Below, in pieces: positions 31,948-38,271 of a DNA stretch of 64,000 nt (the stretch's first letter is position 1; each line of letters opens with the position of its first letter). The notes under the pieces were generated by a model. It had not been told where the DNA came from and did no database searches. It worked only from the letters and a program-made list of their open reading frames with translations. Origin of the DNA: a virus. A program made the position numbers and the translations under genes. The stretch spans positions 186,001-250,000 of IMG/VR virus record IMGVR_UViG_3300042564_002819. The stretch is one strand, 5' to 3'.

Positions 31948-32406
31948 TCAGAAGTTAGGCTCGTAGTCACCGAACTCTTTATGCGTCAGCATCACTTGTT
32001 TATACAGTTGCGCCGCAGTAAGCCCACGATGCAGTCGTGCTAGACGGCTCATCGCAACTTGAATACGCTCGTCTGTGGGCTCTACAAAGCCGTCGTCGTC
32101 CGCTGCTACAGCCGTCTGTGCAGGCTTTACAGCACGTTCTTTGGCTGCTTTAGGCTTAGGTGCAGCGGCAGGCTCTCGGGCTGCTACACGCTGCAACAGT
32201 GCTCGTGCATCAGGTGTGCAAAAGGGCGACTCCAGCAAGTGTGCAGCGGCTGCCTCTCGAGTCATTGCAGTGGGCAGCTGGATCAACTGGATGTCAGTGT
32301 TCTCGCAGCGTTCCAGCATAGCAATACGACCCGCAAGATCGTTTGCAACACGGAACTTAAGCTCACCATTTTCCTTGCTAGTGCCAGCAACAGTGAAAGT
32401 CTTCAT
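31948..32406 (-). CDS. 152-residue protein, paralogue of the 33678 gene
   Basis: Start at 32406 (MKTFTVAGTSKENGELKFRV) with AAGGAGATGCAAG directly before the ATG, the same leader as its upstream neighbour. An N-terminal domain of about 60 residues (T-V-A-G-x-S ... M-L-E ... L-P-x-A-M-T-x-x-A-A-x-A-H-L) is shared with 33678-34145. A basic Ala/Lys linker and a helical C-terminus follow. Function unknown. Confidence 0.65.
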   Translation of the reverse strand: MKTFTVAGTSKENGELKFRVANDLAGRIAMLERCENTDIQLIQLPTAMTREAAAAHLLESPFCTPDARALLQRVAAREPAAAPKPKAAKERAVKPAQTAVAADDDGFVEPTDERIQVAMSRLARLHRGLTAAQLYKQVMLTHKEFGDYEPNF

Positions 32407-32417
32407 CTTGCATCTCC

Positions 32418-32540
32418 TTAGTCTGCATACTGAGCGTTGAACAATGCTGCCTTGAAGGTGCCACCGTGAACAATCTTGTTGTCTGCTAGGCGTTTGCCGA
32501 ACCAAACATTACCTGCATTCCAGAACGTCCAACCTTCCAT
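32418..32540 (-). CDS. 40-residue small protein
   Basis: MEGWTFWNAGNVWFGKRLAD is aromatic and strand-like. The ATG at 32540 is preceded by AAGGAGATGCAAG, identical to the next gene's leader. That suggests the two starts arose by duplication. Confidence 0.6.
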   Translation of the reverse strand: MEGWTFWNAGNVWFGKRLADNKIVHGGTFKAALFNAQYAD

Positions 32541-32566
32541 CTTGCATCTCCTTGCGTTATGCACTG

Positions 32567-32595
32567 TGTATAGCAGAATCTTTCTGCCAGTGCAA
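32567..32595 (-). promoter_or_regulatory. Early promoter for the 32540 operon
   Basis: TTGCAC, 17 bases, TATACA. Confidence 0.7.
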
Positions 32596-32609
32596 GAGAA
32601 TAATTCCTC

Positions 32610-32638
32610 TTGATCCGGTGAGTTGTTTGTGTTATACA
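32610..32638 (+). promoter_or_regulatory. Plus-strand promoter for a putative small RNA
   Basis: TTGATC, 17 bases, TATACA, followed by GTGAGGCC. The same arrangement stands at 40988. Confidence 0.5.
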
Positions 32639-32688
32639 ACTTGTGAGGCCGGAGAGTTCCGTACGGGAGGGCACGGAGCCCTGAACCT

Positions 32689-32709
32689 ATGGTTTAATCA
32701 TTAAACCAT
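32689..32709. repeat. Palindrome ATGGTTTAAT-C-ATTAAACCAT
   Basis: Perfect 10-bp arms; near-identical to 41091. It could be an operator or part of the RNA. Confidence 0.6.
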
Positions 32710-32722
32710 TCAGTCAAGGGGA

Positions 32723-32744
32723 AAGGGTGCATTGCTGCACCCTT
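32723..32744. terminator. Bidirectional terminator
   Basis: AAGGGTGCA / TGCACCCTT with a 4-base loop, T-rich on both sides. It ends the 32753 gene on the minus strand and the putative RNA on the plus strand. Confidence 0.6.
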
Positions 32745-32752
32745 GTTCTCGT

Positions 32753-33022
32753 TCACATCTGCCAATAAGCTTCGCTTGCGGGCGACATGTAGTTGGGCGT
32801 ATTCACCGACTCCATGTATGACTGTCCAGTCATCAAGTTAGTGCGTTCTACTTGACGCTCGATGTTGTCTTGGAAGTAGGTGTATTCAGCAACCGCATAG
32901 TCGTTCCAGTTCAGGTAGCGTGTCACATGACGCTTTGCTGCCTGCTCAGTTGCAAAGAACTCGTCGCCGTTTGCACGACGTGCGGTACGAGTAGTATCTT
33001 TACGGTAAACCACATAAGCCAT
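32753..33022 (-). CDS. 89-residue unknown protein
   Basis: MAYVVYRKDTTRTARRANGD is basic; FFATEQAAKRHVTRYLNWND follows near residue 22. AAGGAG lies 7 bases before the ATG. The pattern (short basic strand then helix) recalls small phage proteins that bind host RNA polymerase or DNA, but nothing decisive is visible. Confidence 0.6.
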   Translation of the reverse strand: MAYVVYRKDTTRTARRANGDEFFATEQAAKRHVTRYLNWNDYAVAEYTYFQDNIERQVERTNLMTGQSYMESVNTPNYMSPASEAYWQM

Positions 33023-33050
33023 TGTGTCTCTCCTTGTTGCTTACAGTTAC

Positions 33051-33079
33051 ACAATATAGAAAAAGCGATAAGGGGTCAA
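33051..33079 (-). promoter_or_regulatory. Early promoter for the 32753 gene
   Basis: TTGACC, 17 bases, TATTGT (or TATATT at 15 bases). Confidence 0.55.
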
Positions 33080-33084
33080 GCCCC

Positions 33085-33588
33085 TTATTTCCACTCTTGT
33101 CCATCGGCACGGAGTGCAACAATACTGTCCATTGCGAACGTGCGGATAACAACCTTGTTCTCAAGTCCGCCTTGCTCGCCTTCACGCTTTTCCGGAAGAC
33201 CATCGATTGCCGATTCGTCAACCGGTTTTCCGTCGAGCAGGTATTGCACGTCGCCAGCACGGAGGAAGATTACTTCCAAGTAATGAGTACCTTTGTGTTC
33301 CACAAACGGCGTGCCTGCAATACGCTCGCCCCATGCACGAGGGCTGAGTTCAAAGCCGGCAGGGTCCTTGCCTTCTTGCTCCAAACGACGCAGCACCATT
33401 GCGTTATATGCACTGCCGTTGGTGTTGCTGAAGCACATAACAGTGGCACCAGTCATTGCCTTTGTAACACGGCCCTGCTGCGGGTTCTTCTTGCCACCTT
33501 TGAGCACAACCGAAGTCACAGTGTCCATGCCAACGAACGTGCCGCCTGCAAGTGTGTCGAACGCAGTCTTTACAGTTTGGAAGTCCAT
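33085..33588 (-). CDS. 167-residue unknown protein
   Basis: Start at 33588 with AAAGGA upstream. GGTFVGMDTVTSVVLKGGKKN near residue 15 and GRVTKAMTGATVMCF form an alternating strand pattern, and a charged middle follows. It looks like a soluble single-domain protein. Function unknown. Confidence 0.6.
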   Translation of the reverse strand: MDFQTVKTAFDTLAGGTFVGMDTVTSVVLKGGKKNPQQGRVTKAMTGATVMCFSNTNGSAYNAMVLRRLEQEGKDPAGFELSPRAWGERIAGTPFVEHKGTHYLEVIFLRAGDVQYLLDGKPVDESAIDGLPEKREGEQGGLENKVVIRTFAMDSIVALRADGQEWK

Positions 33589-33619
33589 TGCGTAGTCCTT
33601 TCTGTTTGTCTATGCTCTA

Positions 33620-33648
33620 GTTATAGCACCTAAGAGAAAGCGGTGCAA
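33620..33648 (-). promoter_or_regulatory. Early promoter for the 33085 gene
   Basis: TTGCAC, 17 bases, TATAAC. The -35 lies in a hairpin (GCGGTGCAAG / complementary arm to 33668) as in the island. Confidence 0.7.
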
Positions 33649-33677
33649 GCGTTATTTTGCCTGTACCGCCATTTTTT

Positions 33678-34145
33678 TTAGGCAGCAACTTCGGTCTGCT
33701 CAGCAGCCTTTGCAGCAATACGAGCAGCCAGTTTGGCTTTCTGCTCTGCCTTCTTTGCAAGCGTTTCAGCAATCAGCTGATCCAGCAACGCTTGACGAGC
33801 TTCTTTGGAAAGGAACTTGCCGCCTTCGCCGTGCGTCGGAATTTCAGCAATGGTGGGCAGCTTCATCGGACGGCCACGCTTGCCAGCAGCCTTCGGAGCA
33901 TTCTTCTCAACGTAGGCTTCCAGTGCAGCCATCGCAAGTTCGGTTTGGAAAGCGGGCAGCGTCTTAAGGTGTGCCACAGCCGCCAGCTTGGTCATAGCTT
34001 CGGGCAGCTCAACGATCGCAATGTTCTCGTGGCCGGTGTATTCAAGCATATACAAACGAGTGTCAAAGCCATTGCTGAAGCGAGCTTTGGTCTTGCCGTT
34101 CAAAGTCGAAACGCCAGCAACAGTGTAGGTCTTGGTGTTGGTCAT
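33678..34145 (-). CDS. 155-residue protein, paralogue of the 31948 gene
   Basis: Start at 34145 (MTNTKTYTVAGVSTLNGKTK) with AAGGAA upstream. It has the same N-terminal domain as 31948-32406. A basic GKRGRPMKLP segment near residue 92 resembles an AT-hook (G-R-P), so DNA binding is possible. The C-terminus is a long Ala/Lys helix. Confidence 0.65.
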   Translation of the reverse strand: MTNTKTYTVAGVSTLNGKTKARFSNGFDTRLYMLEYTGHENIAIVELPEAMTKLAAVAHLKTLPAFQTELAMAALEAYVEKNAPKAAGKRGRPMKLPTIAEIPTHGEGGKFLSKEARQALLDQLIAETLAKKAEQKAKLAARIAAKAAEQTEVAA

Positions 34146-34189
34146 TTTACAGTTCCTTTGTGTGTGTTTGTGTGTGTTTCTGTTGTTTA

Positions 34190-34218
34190 GTATTAGCATC
34201 ATTGCTAACACAAGTCTA
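34190..34218 (-). promoter_or_regulatory. Weak early promoter for the 33678 gene
   Basis: TAGACT, 17 bases, TAATAC. Poor -35. Confidence 0.35.
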
Positions 34219-34275
34219 GTTCTTTTTTTAGGCAGCCTGCAATTTTTTTGCGTCTTGCTTGCTGTCTATGTGTTG
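34214..34275 (-). pseudogene. Remnant of a deleted early gene
   Basis: A good promoter at 34276 and a leader are followed by no start codon. The region ends in GCTGCCTAAAAAAA, the same tail as the 33678 gene (GCTGCCTAAAAAAA). It looks like a third paralogue whose body was lost by recombination between such repeats. Confidence 0.4.
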
Positions 34276-34304
34276 TTTATAGTTCCTATCGTTGTGTGTT
34301 GCAA
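34276..34304 (-). promoter_or_regulatory. Orphan early promoter
   Basis: TTGCAA, 17 bases, TATAAA; it points at the gene remnant. The -35 overlaps the arm of the hairpin at 34301. Confidence 0.6.
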
Positions 34305-34342
34305 CCGAAAAGTTGTCTATATCTAAACTTTTTTTCGGTTGC
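34301..34342. repeat. Hairpin after the 34354 gene
   Basis: GCAACCGAAAA / TTTTCGGTTGC, perfect 11-bp arms, 20-base loop, with a T-rich stretch after it on the plus strand. Confidence 0.6.
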
Positions 34343-34353
34343 ATCTTTTTCTA

Positions 34354-34827
34354 TTACCAGCTAGAACAGTAATAAAATTCCCAATGTTTGGTAATCTCCT
34401 CGTTGCCAAGGATCTCTTCCAGGCCCTTTACAGTGTCTTCCAGGTCCCGCCAGTAATACTCGTCGTATTCAGTGCCGCCAAAGAAAAAGCCGCTTTGGGT
34501 AGGCAACAGTGCTTGGGCATTGGCAATTGCATTAGGGCCGTTGCGGCCTGCAAGAACAGAACGGCAAGTATTCAGCAGTTCGTTCAGCTGTTCATCAGAA
34601 ACGAAAGTCTCTTGACATTCGTCTTTGCCTTCCTGCACGTTATCAACGAACCATTTGTGGATCTGGTTCGACTTGCGCCAATACATCATCTCGCAGCTGA
34701 CTTCTTTGATGCGGCGGCCTTTGAGCTCGGGGAACAGCGGCTCTACCGCAGCTTGGATGTGCTGGTCCGGGCTGTCAGAGAAGCCCCAGATATAGCGACG
34801 TCCGGTAAGATACATATCAAGTCCCAT
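34354..34827 (-). CDS. MGLDMYL-type conserved phage protein
   Basis: 157 residues from the ATG at 34827. It begins MGLDMYLTGRRY and contains EMMYWRKSNQIHKWFVDNVQ near residue 47. This pattern is widespread in phages and some bacteria, function unknown. GAGG lies about 6 bases upstream. Promoter present. Confidence 0.75.
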   Translation of the reverse strand: MGLDMYLTGRRYIWGFSDSPDQHIQAAVEPLFPELKGRRIKEVSCEMMYWRKSNQIHKWFVDNVQEGKDECQETFVSDEQLNELLNTCRSVLAGRNGPNAIANAQALLPTQSGFFFGGTEYDEYYWRDLEDTVKGLEEILGNEEITKHWEFYYCSSW

Positions 34828-34856
34828 GTGCATCCTCTTTTGCTGTTTGTGTTTAC

Positions 34857-34885
34857 AAGTTAGCAGAATCAAAAAGCATGGTCAA
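34857..34885 (-). promoter_or_regulatory. Early promoter for the 34354 gene
   Basis: TTGACC, 17 bases, TAACTT. Confidence 0.6.
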
Positions 34886-34900
34886 CCTAATAAATGAAAA

Positions 34901-34932
34901 TGCCCTAGCAGGGAGGGCATCCTGCTAGGGCA
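34901..34932 (-). terminator. Strong intrinsic terminator of the AAA+ gene
   Basis: TGCCCTAGCAGG / CCTGCTAGGGCA, perfect 12-bp stem, followed on the minus strand by TTTTCATTTATT. Confidence 0.8.
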
Positions 34933-35025
34933 GTAAGCGAAGCGTTGAGAGGGCACCAACAACTTCGAAAGTGACAGGTTGACGAGGGCAGTCTTCCTGT
35001 CTTATACGCCCGAACAATGAGGGCA
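34913..35025 (+). repeat. GAGGGCA repeated every 35-36 bases
   Basis: Copies start at 34913, 34949, 34984 and 35019 (spacings 36, 35, 35) in the untranslated tail of the AAA+ gene. The sequences between them are unrelated. Not a multiple of 3, so not a protein repeat. Confidence 0.55.
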
Positions 35026-35056
35026 ACTGCCCGGGCGACTTGACCGTAGTGCGGAG

Positions 35057-36055
35057 TTAGACTCGACGCATTACGGTGTTCTCTGCTATAGCTTCCCAAT
35101 CGTTCGGGAAAGCCTGGGCCAGATCTGCAACCTTAAGAACGGTTCGCAAGCTGAGCTCACGCAGTCGTTCACGGTTCTGATCCACAAACTCAACCACATC
35201 ATCTTTGATCTCGTCTGTGAGTTTGTAGTCATTGAGCATACCGTCACCAACCAATTGACGAATACGCAACATCTTTTCACGATCAGTATCGATGGTCAAG
35301 TCAATATAATGACAGCGTGATTCCAATGCAGTCAAGTGTTCACGCAGACGTCCACGCACCTTGCTGAACTTGATGTTGGTGATAAAGATCGCAGAACCTT
35401 CAAAGCGGAACGAATCCGGAATACCTTCTTCACGCAGCTTGCGGCTATCCGAGTTCCAGTGCAGTGTCCTGGTTTTCTTCGAATCCAGTGCAGCTTTGAG
35501 CAGGTTCAACGACGTTTCGTCTGTGAAGATGCTGTCGCAGTCATCGAACACAACCACACAGTCTTTGTCTGCATACTTGTAGAGCTTGCAATAAAGACCC
35601 AGCGGGCTTACAGCACCTTTGATCACTTCGTACTTCTTAGCACCGCCCATGTCTTCCAAAAGCTTGTGCCGATCCAGAACTTCTTCTACACCGTAGCTTT
35701 TGCCAACACCTGGAGGTCCTGACACGATCATTGCTCGCACATCACCACGCTTAACAGCTTTGGTCATTTCGGTAAGCATGTTAAAGCGGCTACGCATACG
35801 ATCAACAATCTCTTCGTCGGTTTCCTCGACCGTAACAGCGGGGCCTTCTGCGTCAGCAACTTCGACGCTTTCAGGTCCTGACACATATACCTTGATTGCA
35901 CGATCCGGAAAGCCCGGAACAGCTTTACCATTTACCATTACGTACCCACCACGAACTCCAACTCGGTAGCCACCGACCAACGGCATAACCTGGTTGGTCA
36001 TGTCAAAGTCTTTGCCACGAAGTTTAAATGTTCCTTCCAGAAATTTTACCTGCAT
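35057..36055 (-). CDS. AAA+ ATPase
   Basis: 332 residues. MIVSGPPGVGKSYGVEEVL near residue 110 is Walker A, CVVVFDDCDSIF near 168 is Walker B, and FITNIKFSKV near 225 is sensor 1 with its Asn. An N-terminal extension of about 90 residues holds a small strand-rich domain. GAGGG lies before the ATG, promoter 24 bases up. It is probably a motor or remodeller for a replication or host target. Copy 4 of the 11-mer lies inside the gene. Confidence 0.8.
   Translation of the reverse strand: MQVKFLEGTFKLRGKDFDMTNQVMPLVGGYRVGVRGGYVMVNGKAVPGFPDRAIKVYVSGPESVEVADAEGPAVTVEETDEEIVDRMRSRFNMLTEMTKAVKRGDVRAMIVSGPPGVGKSYGVEEVLDRHKLLEDMGGAKKYEVIKGAVSPLGLYCKLYKYADKDCVVVFDDCDSIFTDETSLNLLKAALDSKKTRTLHWNSDSRKLREEGIPDSFRFEGSAIFITNIKFSKVRGRLREHLTALESRCHYIDLTIDTDREKMLRIRQLVGDGMLNDYKLTDEIKDDVVEFVDQNRERLRELSLRTVLKVADLAQAFPNDWEAIAENTVMRRV
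35835..35845 (+). repeat. Dispersed 11-mer ACAGCGGGGCC, copy 4
   Basis: Inside the AAA+ gene, translated as part of AEGPAVT. Confidence 0.6.
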
Positions 36056-36078
36056 GTTTGCCCTCTTCTTGTTCTTGC

Positions 36079-36107
36079 AGTTTACTAGTACACAGACCAG
36101 TTGTCAA
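36079..36107 (-). promoter_or_regulatory. Early promoter for the AAA+ gene
   Basis: TTGACA, 17 bases, TAAACT. Confidence 0.7.
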
Positions 36108-36108
36108 C

Positions 36109-36285
36109 CTAAAGTTTCAGCGTTGTGAAGTGTAGGAATATCCCAAGAACGGCCAGAACGATCGCAATAGCAACCGGCGTATTGATCACAGCCCAAAGCT
36201 GCTTAACCAACCACAGTGCTACACTCAAACCTACTAGGCCGACCAAGATCAGCAGTATTAGTGTTTGAATATCTTCTGAAGTCAT
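36109..36285 (-). CDS. 58-residue membrane protein
   Basis: Start at 36285 (MTSEDIQTL) with AAGGAG upstream. Two membrane helices (ILLILVGLVGLSVALWLV and VAIAIVLAVLGIFLHF) are joined by a short loop. Possibly holin-like by shape, but it has an early promoter. Function unknown. Confidence 0.6.
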   Translation of the reverse strand: MTSEDIQTLILLILVGLVGLSVALWLVKQLWAVINTPVAIAIVLAVLGIFLHFTTLKL

Positions 36286-36305
36286 TGGAACTCTCCTTAT
36301 ACTCC

Positions 36306-36334
36306 AACTTAACACAAACGCTCTACAGTGTCAA
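36306..36334 (-). promoter_or_regulatory. Early promoter for the 36109 gene
   Basis: TTGACA, 17 bases, TAAGTT. Confidence 0.65.
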
Positions 36335-36343
36335 CGAAAAAAA

Positions 36344-36420
36344 TGGTAGCCCCTGCAGGACTCGAACCTGCGACCCACCGCTTAGAAGGCGGTTGCTCTG
36401 ATCCGCTGAGCTAAGGAGCC
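36344..36420 (-). tRNA. tRNA-Arg (anticodon TCT)
   Basis: A full cloverleaf with encoded CCA. The anticodon stem ACCGC/GCGGT encloses the loop CTTCTAA, so the anticodon is TCT (reads AGA). The T arm is GCAGG-TTCGAGT-CCTGC. AGA is used often in the AT-rich phage genes, which fits a codon-supply role. Confidence 0.9.
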
Positions 36421-36430
36421 ATTATTGTAT

Positions 36431-36451
36431 CTTAAGCTGAGCTACGGAACC
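36431..36451 (-). pseudogene. tRNA remnant (5' acceptor and D arm)
   Basis: The minus strand reads GGTTCCGTAGCTCAGCTTAAG, which looks like the first 20 bases of a tRNA (acceptor strand, T8-A9, GCTC) and then breaks off. A deleted tRNA gene between two intact ones. Confidence 0.6.
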
Positions 36452-36464
36452 AGCAAAAGAAGTT

Positions 36465-36541
36465 TGGTAGGGGATACCGGACTTGAACCGATAACCTGCG
36501 GATTATGAGTCCGACGCTCTAACCAATTGAGCTAATCCCCC
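36465..36541 (-). tRNA. tRNA with anticodon CAT (Met elongator or Ile2)
   Basis: Cloverleaf with encoded CCA. The loop is CTCATAA, anticodon CAT. The first pair is G-T rather than the C-A mismatch of initiators, so it is not an initiator. Met elongator and lysidine-modified Ile cannot be told apart by eye; Ile2 (AUA codons) would suit the AT-rich genes. Confidence 0.85.
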
Positions 36542-36548
36542 GAAACTT

Positions 36549-36630
36549 TGGTACCCGCTGCCGGACTCGAACCGGCACGCACTAGCGGGAGATTTTAAGT
36601 CTCCTGTGTCTACCATTCCACCAAGCGGGC
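36549..36630 (-). tRNA. tRNA-Leu (anticodon TAA)
   Basis: Class II tRNA of 82 bases with a variable arm and CCA. Anticodon stem GGAGA/TCTCC, loop CTTAAAA, anticodon TAA (reads TTA). Confidence 0.9.
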
Positions 36631-36649
36631 ATCTCTTATTTATACTGGC

Positions 36650-36850
36650 TTAGACAGGCCAGTTGTCAAACTCAACACCACGTCCGACTGTAACGCTCAT
36701 GTCAACCATGCTGATGTCACGCATCAGATTGATCGCAACCTCTTCGTGCCGGCGATGCAACACAGTTGCAAGTCGTTCACGATCACCTTCGCTAAGATTA
36801 GCAATAGATTCAGCTACTTGTTCGACAACGGTTTTCACGTTCTGCTCCAT
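36650..36850 (-). CDS. 66-residue helical protein
   Basis: MEQNVKTVVEQVAESIANLS then a charged helix (EGDRERLATVLHRRHEEVA). The promoter at 36863 leaves only about 6 bases of leader and no clear ribosome site, so translation may be nearly leaderless. Function unknown. Confidence 0.5.
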   Translation of the reverse strand: MEQNVKTVVEQVAESIANLSEGDRERLATVLHRRHEEVAINLMRDISMVDMSVTVGRGVEFDNWPV

Positions 36851-36862
36851 TTGTTATACAGT

Positions 36863-36891
36863 ATCTTAACACTTTTGTCTGTGAGTGTCAA
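36863..36891 (-). promoter_or_regulatory. Early promoter for the 36650 gene
   Basis: TTGACA, 17 bases, TAAGAT. Confidence 0.6.
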
Positions 36892-37178
36892 CCGGTAATT
36901 GACAGTTCTTTTACCGGTTGCAACAGGCTTGCGTGGACCTTCCACACCGTAGCAGCGTTGCTCTGGCGCACTTGAATGGTCTTGATGTTGACTTTGGTCA
37001 CAGTGCCAACGACCTGCATCCCGCGAGCAGCAAAGCTAACACGGTCGCCTACTTGGAACGTAGCAGTCTTTTGACGTGCAAGGTAAGTGCGACGCAGCTT
37101 GATCGCTTCAACAACACGGTTGAGTTCGTCGTTGTCCATCTTGTGAATCGCAGTGACGGCAGTTGCAAAGTTGTTCAT
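36888..37178 (-). CDS. KOW-like protein with helical N-terminus
   Basis: 96 residues. Helix MNNFATAVTAIHKMDNDELN then basic RRTYLARQK, then TFQVGDRVSFAARGMQVVGTV near residue 40, a KOW/SH3-like barrel. GAGGACCACAAG precedes the ATG. It may act on RNA or transcription by analogy with KOW proteins. Confidence 0.55.
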   Translation of the reverse strand: MNNFATAVTAIHKMDNDELNRVVEAIKLRRTYLARQKTATFQVGDRVSFAARGMQVVGTVTKVNIKTIQVRQSNAATVWKVHASLLQPVKELSITG

Positions 37179-37205
37179 CTTGTGGTCCTCTTGTTGCCCT
37201 ATGTG

Positions 37206-37316
37206 TTACTTGTAGCACCAATAGACAGGCTCGTCAACAGGAATCTCTTCATCTTCTTCTGCTTGCTTGAGCAGATGCTGTTCAAACTCCAGATATTCTT
37301 CCAGTGTCAAATCCAT
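37206..37316 (-). CDS. Acidic 36-residue protein
   Basis: MDLTLEEYLEFEQHLLKQAE then EEDEEIPVDEPVYWCYK. The ATG begins just after the stop of the upstream membrane protein. The -35 box of the next promoter lies inside the gene. Small but coherent; function unknown. Confidence 0.5.
   Translation of the reverse strand: MDLTLEEYLEFEQHLLKQAEEDEEIPVDEPVYWCYK
37209..37237 (-). promoter_or_regulatory. Early promoter for the 36888 gene
   Basis: TTGACG, 17 bases, TACAAG. Weak -10. Confidence 0.45.
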
Positions 37317-37317
37317 A

Positions 37318-37506
37318 TTATTTCTTCACCCGCACATAAGCTTTGCCAAAGAACGCAGTGAGCACAACCACAGCCAACCAGTTCCAGAAGGTGTAAGCGA
37401 TAGCAAAGCCGAACAGCGTGTTCACAGCCCAGATCGCAGCCAAGGGCCACAGTATGATCCAGGTAATCAGGAACACGACAATTCCGGCCTTGGTTAGATT
37501 TTTCAT
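37318..37506 (-). CDS. 62-residue membrane protein
   Basis: Start at 37506 (MKNLTKAGIVVFLITW) with AGGAG upstream. Two membrane helices and a basic tail (GKAYVRVKK). Middle gene of an operon with 37517 and 37206. Confidence 0.6.
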   Translation of the reverse strand: MKNLTKAGIVVFLITWIILWPLAAIWAVNTLFGFAIAYTFWNWLAVVVLTAFFGKAYVRVKK

Positions 37507-37516
37507 TTCACTTCTC

Positions 37517-37723
37517 CTATTTGACAAAGTATTCACGACGGCTACCTGCGCCATCTGTTTGATTTGTAGGCAGATAACTGAAGCCTGCATAGCGTCCAGC
37601 TTCAAACAATACTGCTTCGATCATGCCGCAAACCGATTCGCGACCATCCGCAGTGCTGCTATCACTGGCAAGATAACTATTTGCACACTTCAGCACAAAT
37701 TCGACATCAACAGTTTTACGCAT
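37517..37723 (-). CDS. 68-residue unknown protein
   Basis: MRKTVDVEFVLKCANSYLAS then an acidic middle. AGGAGG lies 9 bases before the ATG; promoter with an inverted repeat upstream. Function unknown. Confidence 0.6.
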   Translation of the reverse strand: MRKTVDVEFVLKCANSYLASDSSTADGRESVCGMIEAVLFEAGRYAGFSYLPTNQTDGAGSRREYFVK

Positions 37724-37741
37724 CTTTGCAGCCCTCCTATT

Positions 37742-37768
37742 GCCCTATGCCGTGTTATAGCATAGGGC
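37742..37768. repeat. Inverted repeat flanking an early -10 box
   Basis: GCCCTATGC / GCATAGGGC, the same arms as at 31201 although the genes are unrelated. Confidence 0.65.
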
Positions 37769-37783
37769 ATGATTCGGTGTCAA
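37754..37783 (-). promoter_or_regulatory. Early promoter for the 37517 operon
   Basis: TTGACA, 18 bases, TATAAC. Confidence 0.65.
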
Positions 37784-37790
37784 CCAGTTA

Positions 37791-38204
37791 TTAGTCTTCT
37801 TCTGTTTCAGTTTCCAGTGCAGTAGAAAGTTCGTAGATGCCGTTGTAGGTGTGAACTTGCCAGACAGCACCAGGAGTGAACAGGTAGTCGTATTCTTGCC
37901 CGTGTTCTGCACGGAACTGACGCCAGTTGTGCTCAGTGCAAGCATCAACATTATGCTCGCCGCGATCACGCCCGTATGCATTGCACTCGCCATCGGGAGC
38001 CGCATCAAAGTCGTGGGCAGTGCCAATCTCAGCACCAAGCGACGAAATGTTGCCAAGAGCAATCAGTTCACGCACCTTGGCTTCGTCAGCGTAGTGGTCT
38101 TGCAGGATTTGACCGTTGTGGCTGAGGTAGCCGTCCCAGTGGCAGTAGATGCCAGAGACAGTGCCGTCAGCGTTCTGGATTGCAATAGTCGAACGAGTTC
38201 CCAT
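37791..38204 (-). CDS. MGTRSTIAI-type conserved phage protein
   Basis: 137 residues. MGTRSTIAIQNADGTVSGIY then CHWDGYLSHNGQIL near residue 21, a pattern I know from many phage early regions, function unknown. GAGGGA precedes the ATG. Promoter with an operator-like palindrome. Confidence 0.75.
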   Translation of the reverse strand: MGTRSTIAIQNADGTVSGIYCHWDGYLSHNGQILQDHYADEAKVRELIALGNISSLGAEIGTAHDFDAAPDGECNAYGRDRGEHNVDACTEHNWRQFRAEHGQEYDYLFTPGAVWQVHTYNGIYELSTALETETEED

Positions 38205-38242
38205 TGTGTGTATCCCTCTACACAGTGTTGCGTTGTGTGTTA

Positions 38243-38271
38243 GTTATATGACAAGCCTTACGGCTTGTCAA
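38243..38271 (-). promoter_or_regulatory. Early promoter with a palindrome over -35 and spacer
   Basis: TTGACA, 17 bases, TATAAC. TGACAAGCC / GGCTTGTCA (38249-38270) covers the -35 and most of the spacer, a classical operator position. Confidence 0.7.

Larger units (their letters stand above)
32645..32750 (+). ncRNA. Putative structured small RNA, copy 1
   Basis: No open frame. It contains GTGAGGCC, a CCGTACGG palindrome, a GGGC..GCCC hairpin, GTTC..GAAC pairing, the palindrome at 32689 and a strong terminal hairpin. The order promoter, GTGAGGCC, hairpins, GAACCTAYGGTTTAAT is shared with 41023. The RNA itself is inferred. Confidence 0.4.

Noticed and set aside
33022-33633. 203-codon plus-strand open frame
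   Set aside because: Antisense to 33085-33588, which has a good promoter, start and codon pattern.
34913-35025. CRISPR-like array
   Set aside because: The repeated unit is only seven bases and no cas gene is present.
36109-36285. Holin
   Set aside because: Two membrane helices fit, but early promoter and distance from the hydrolase gene give no real support.
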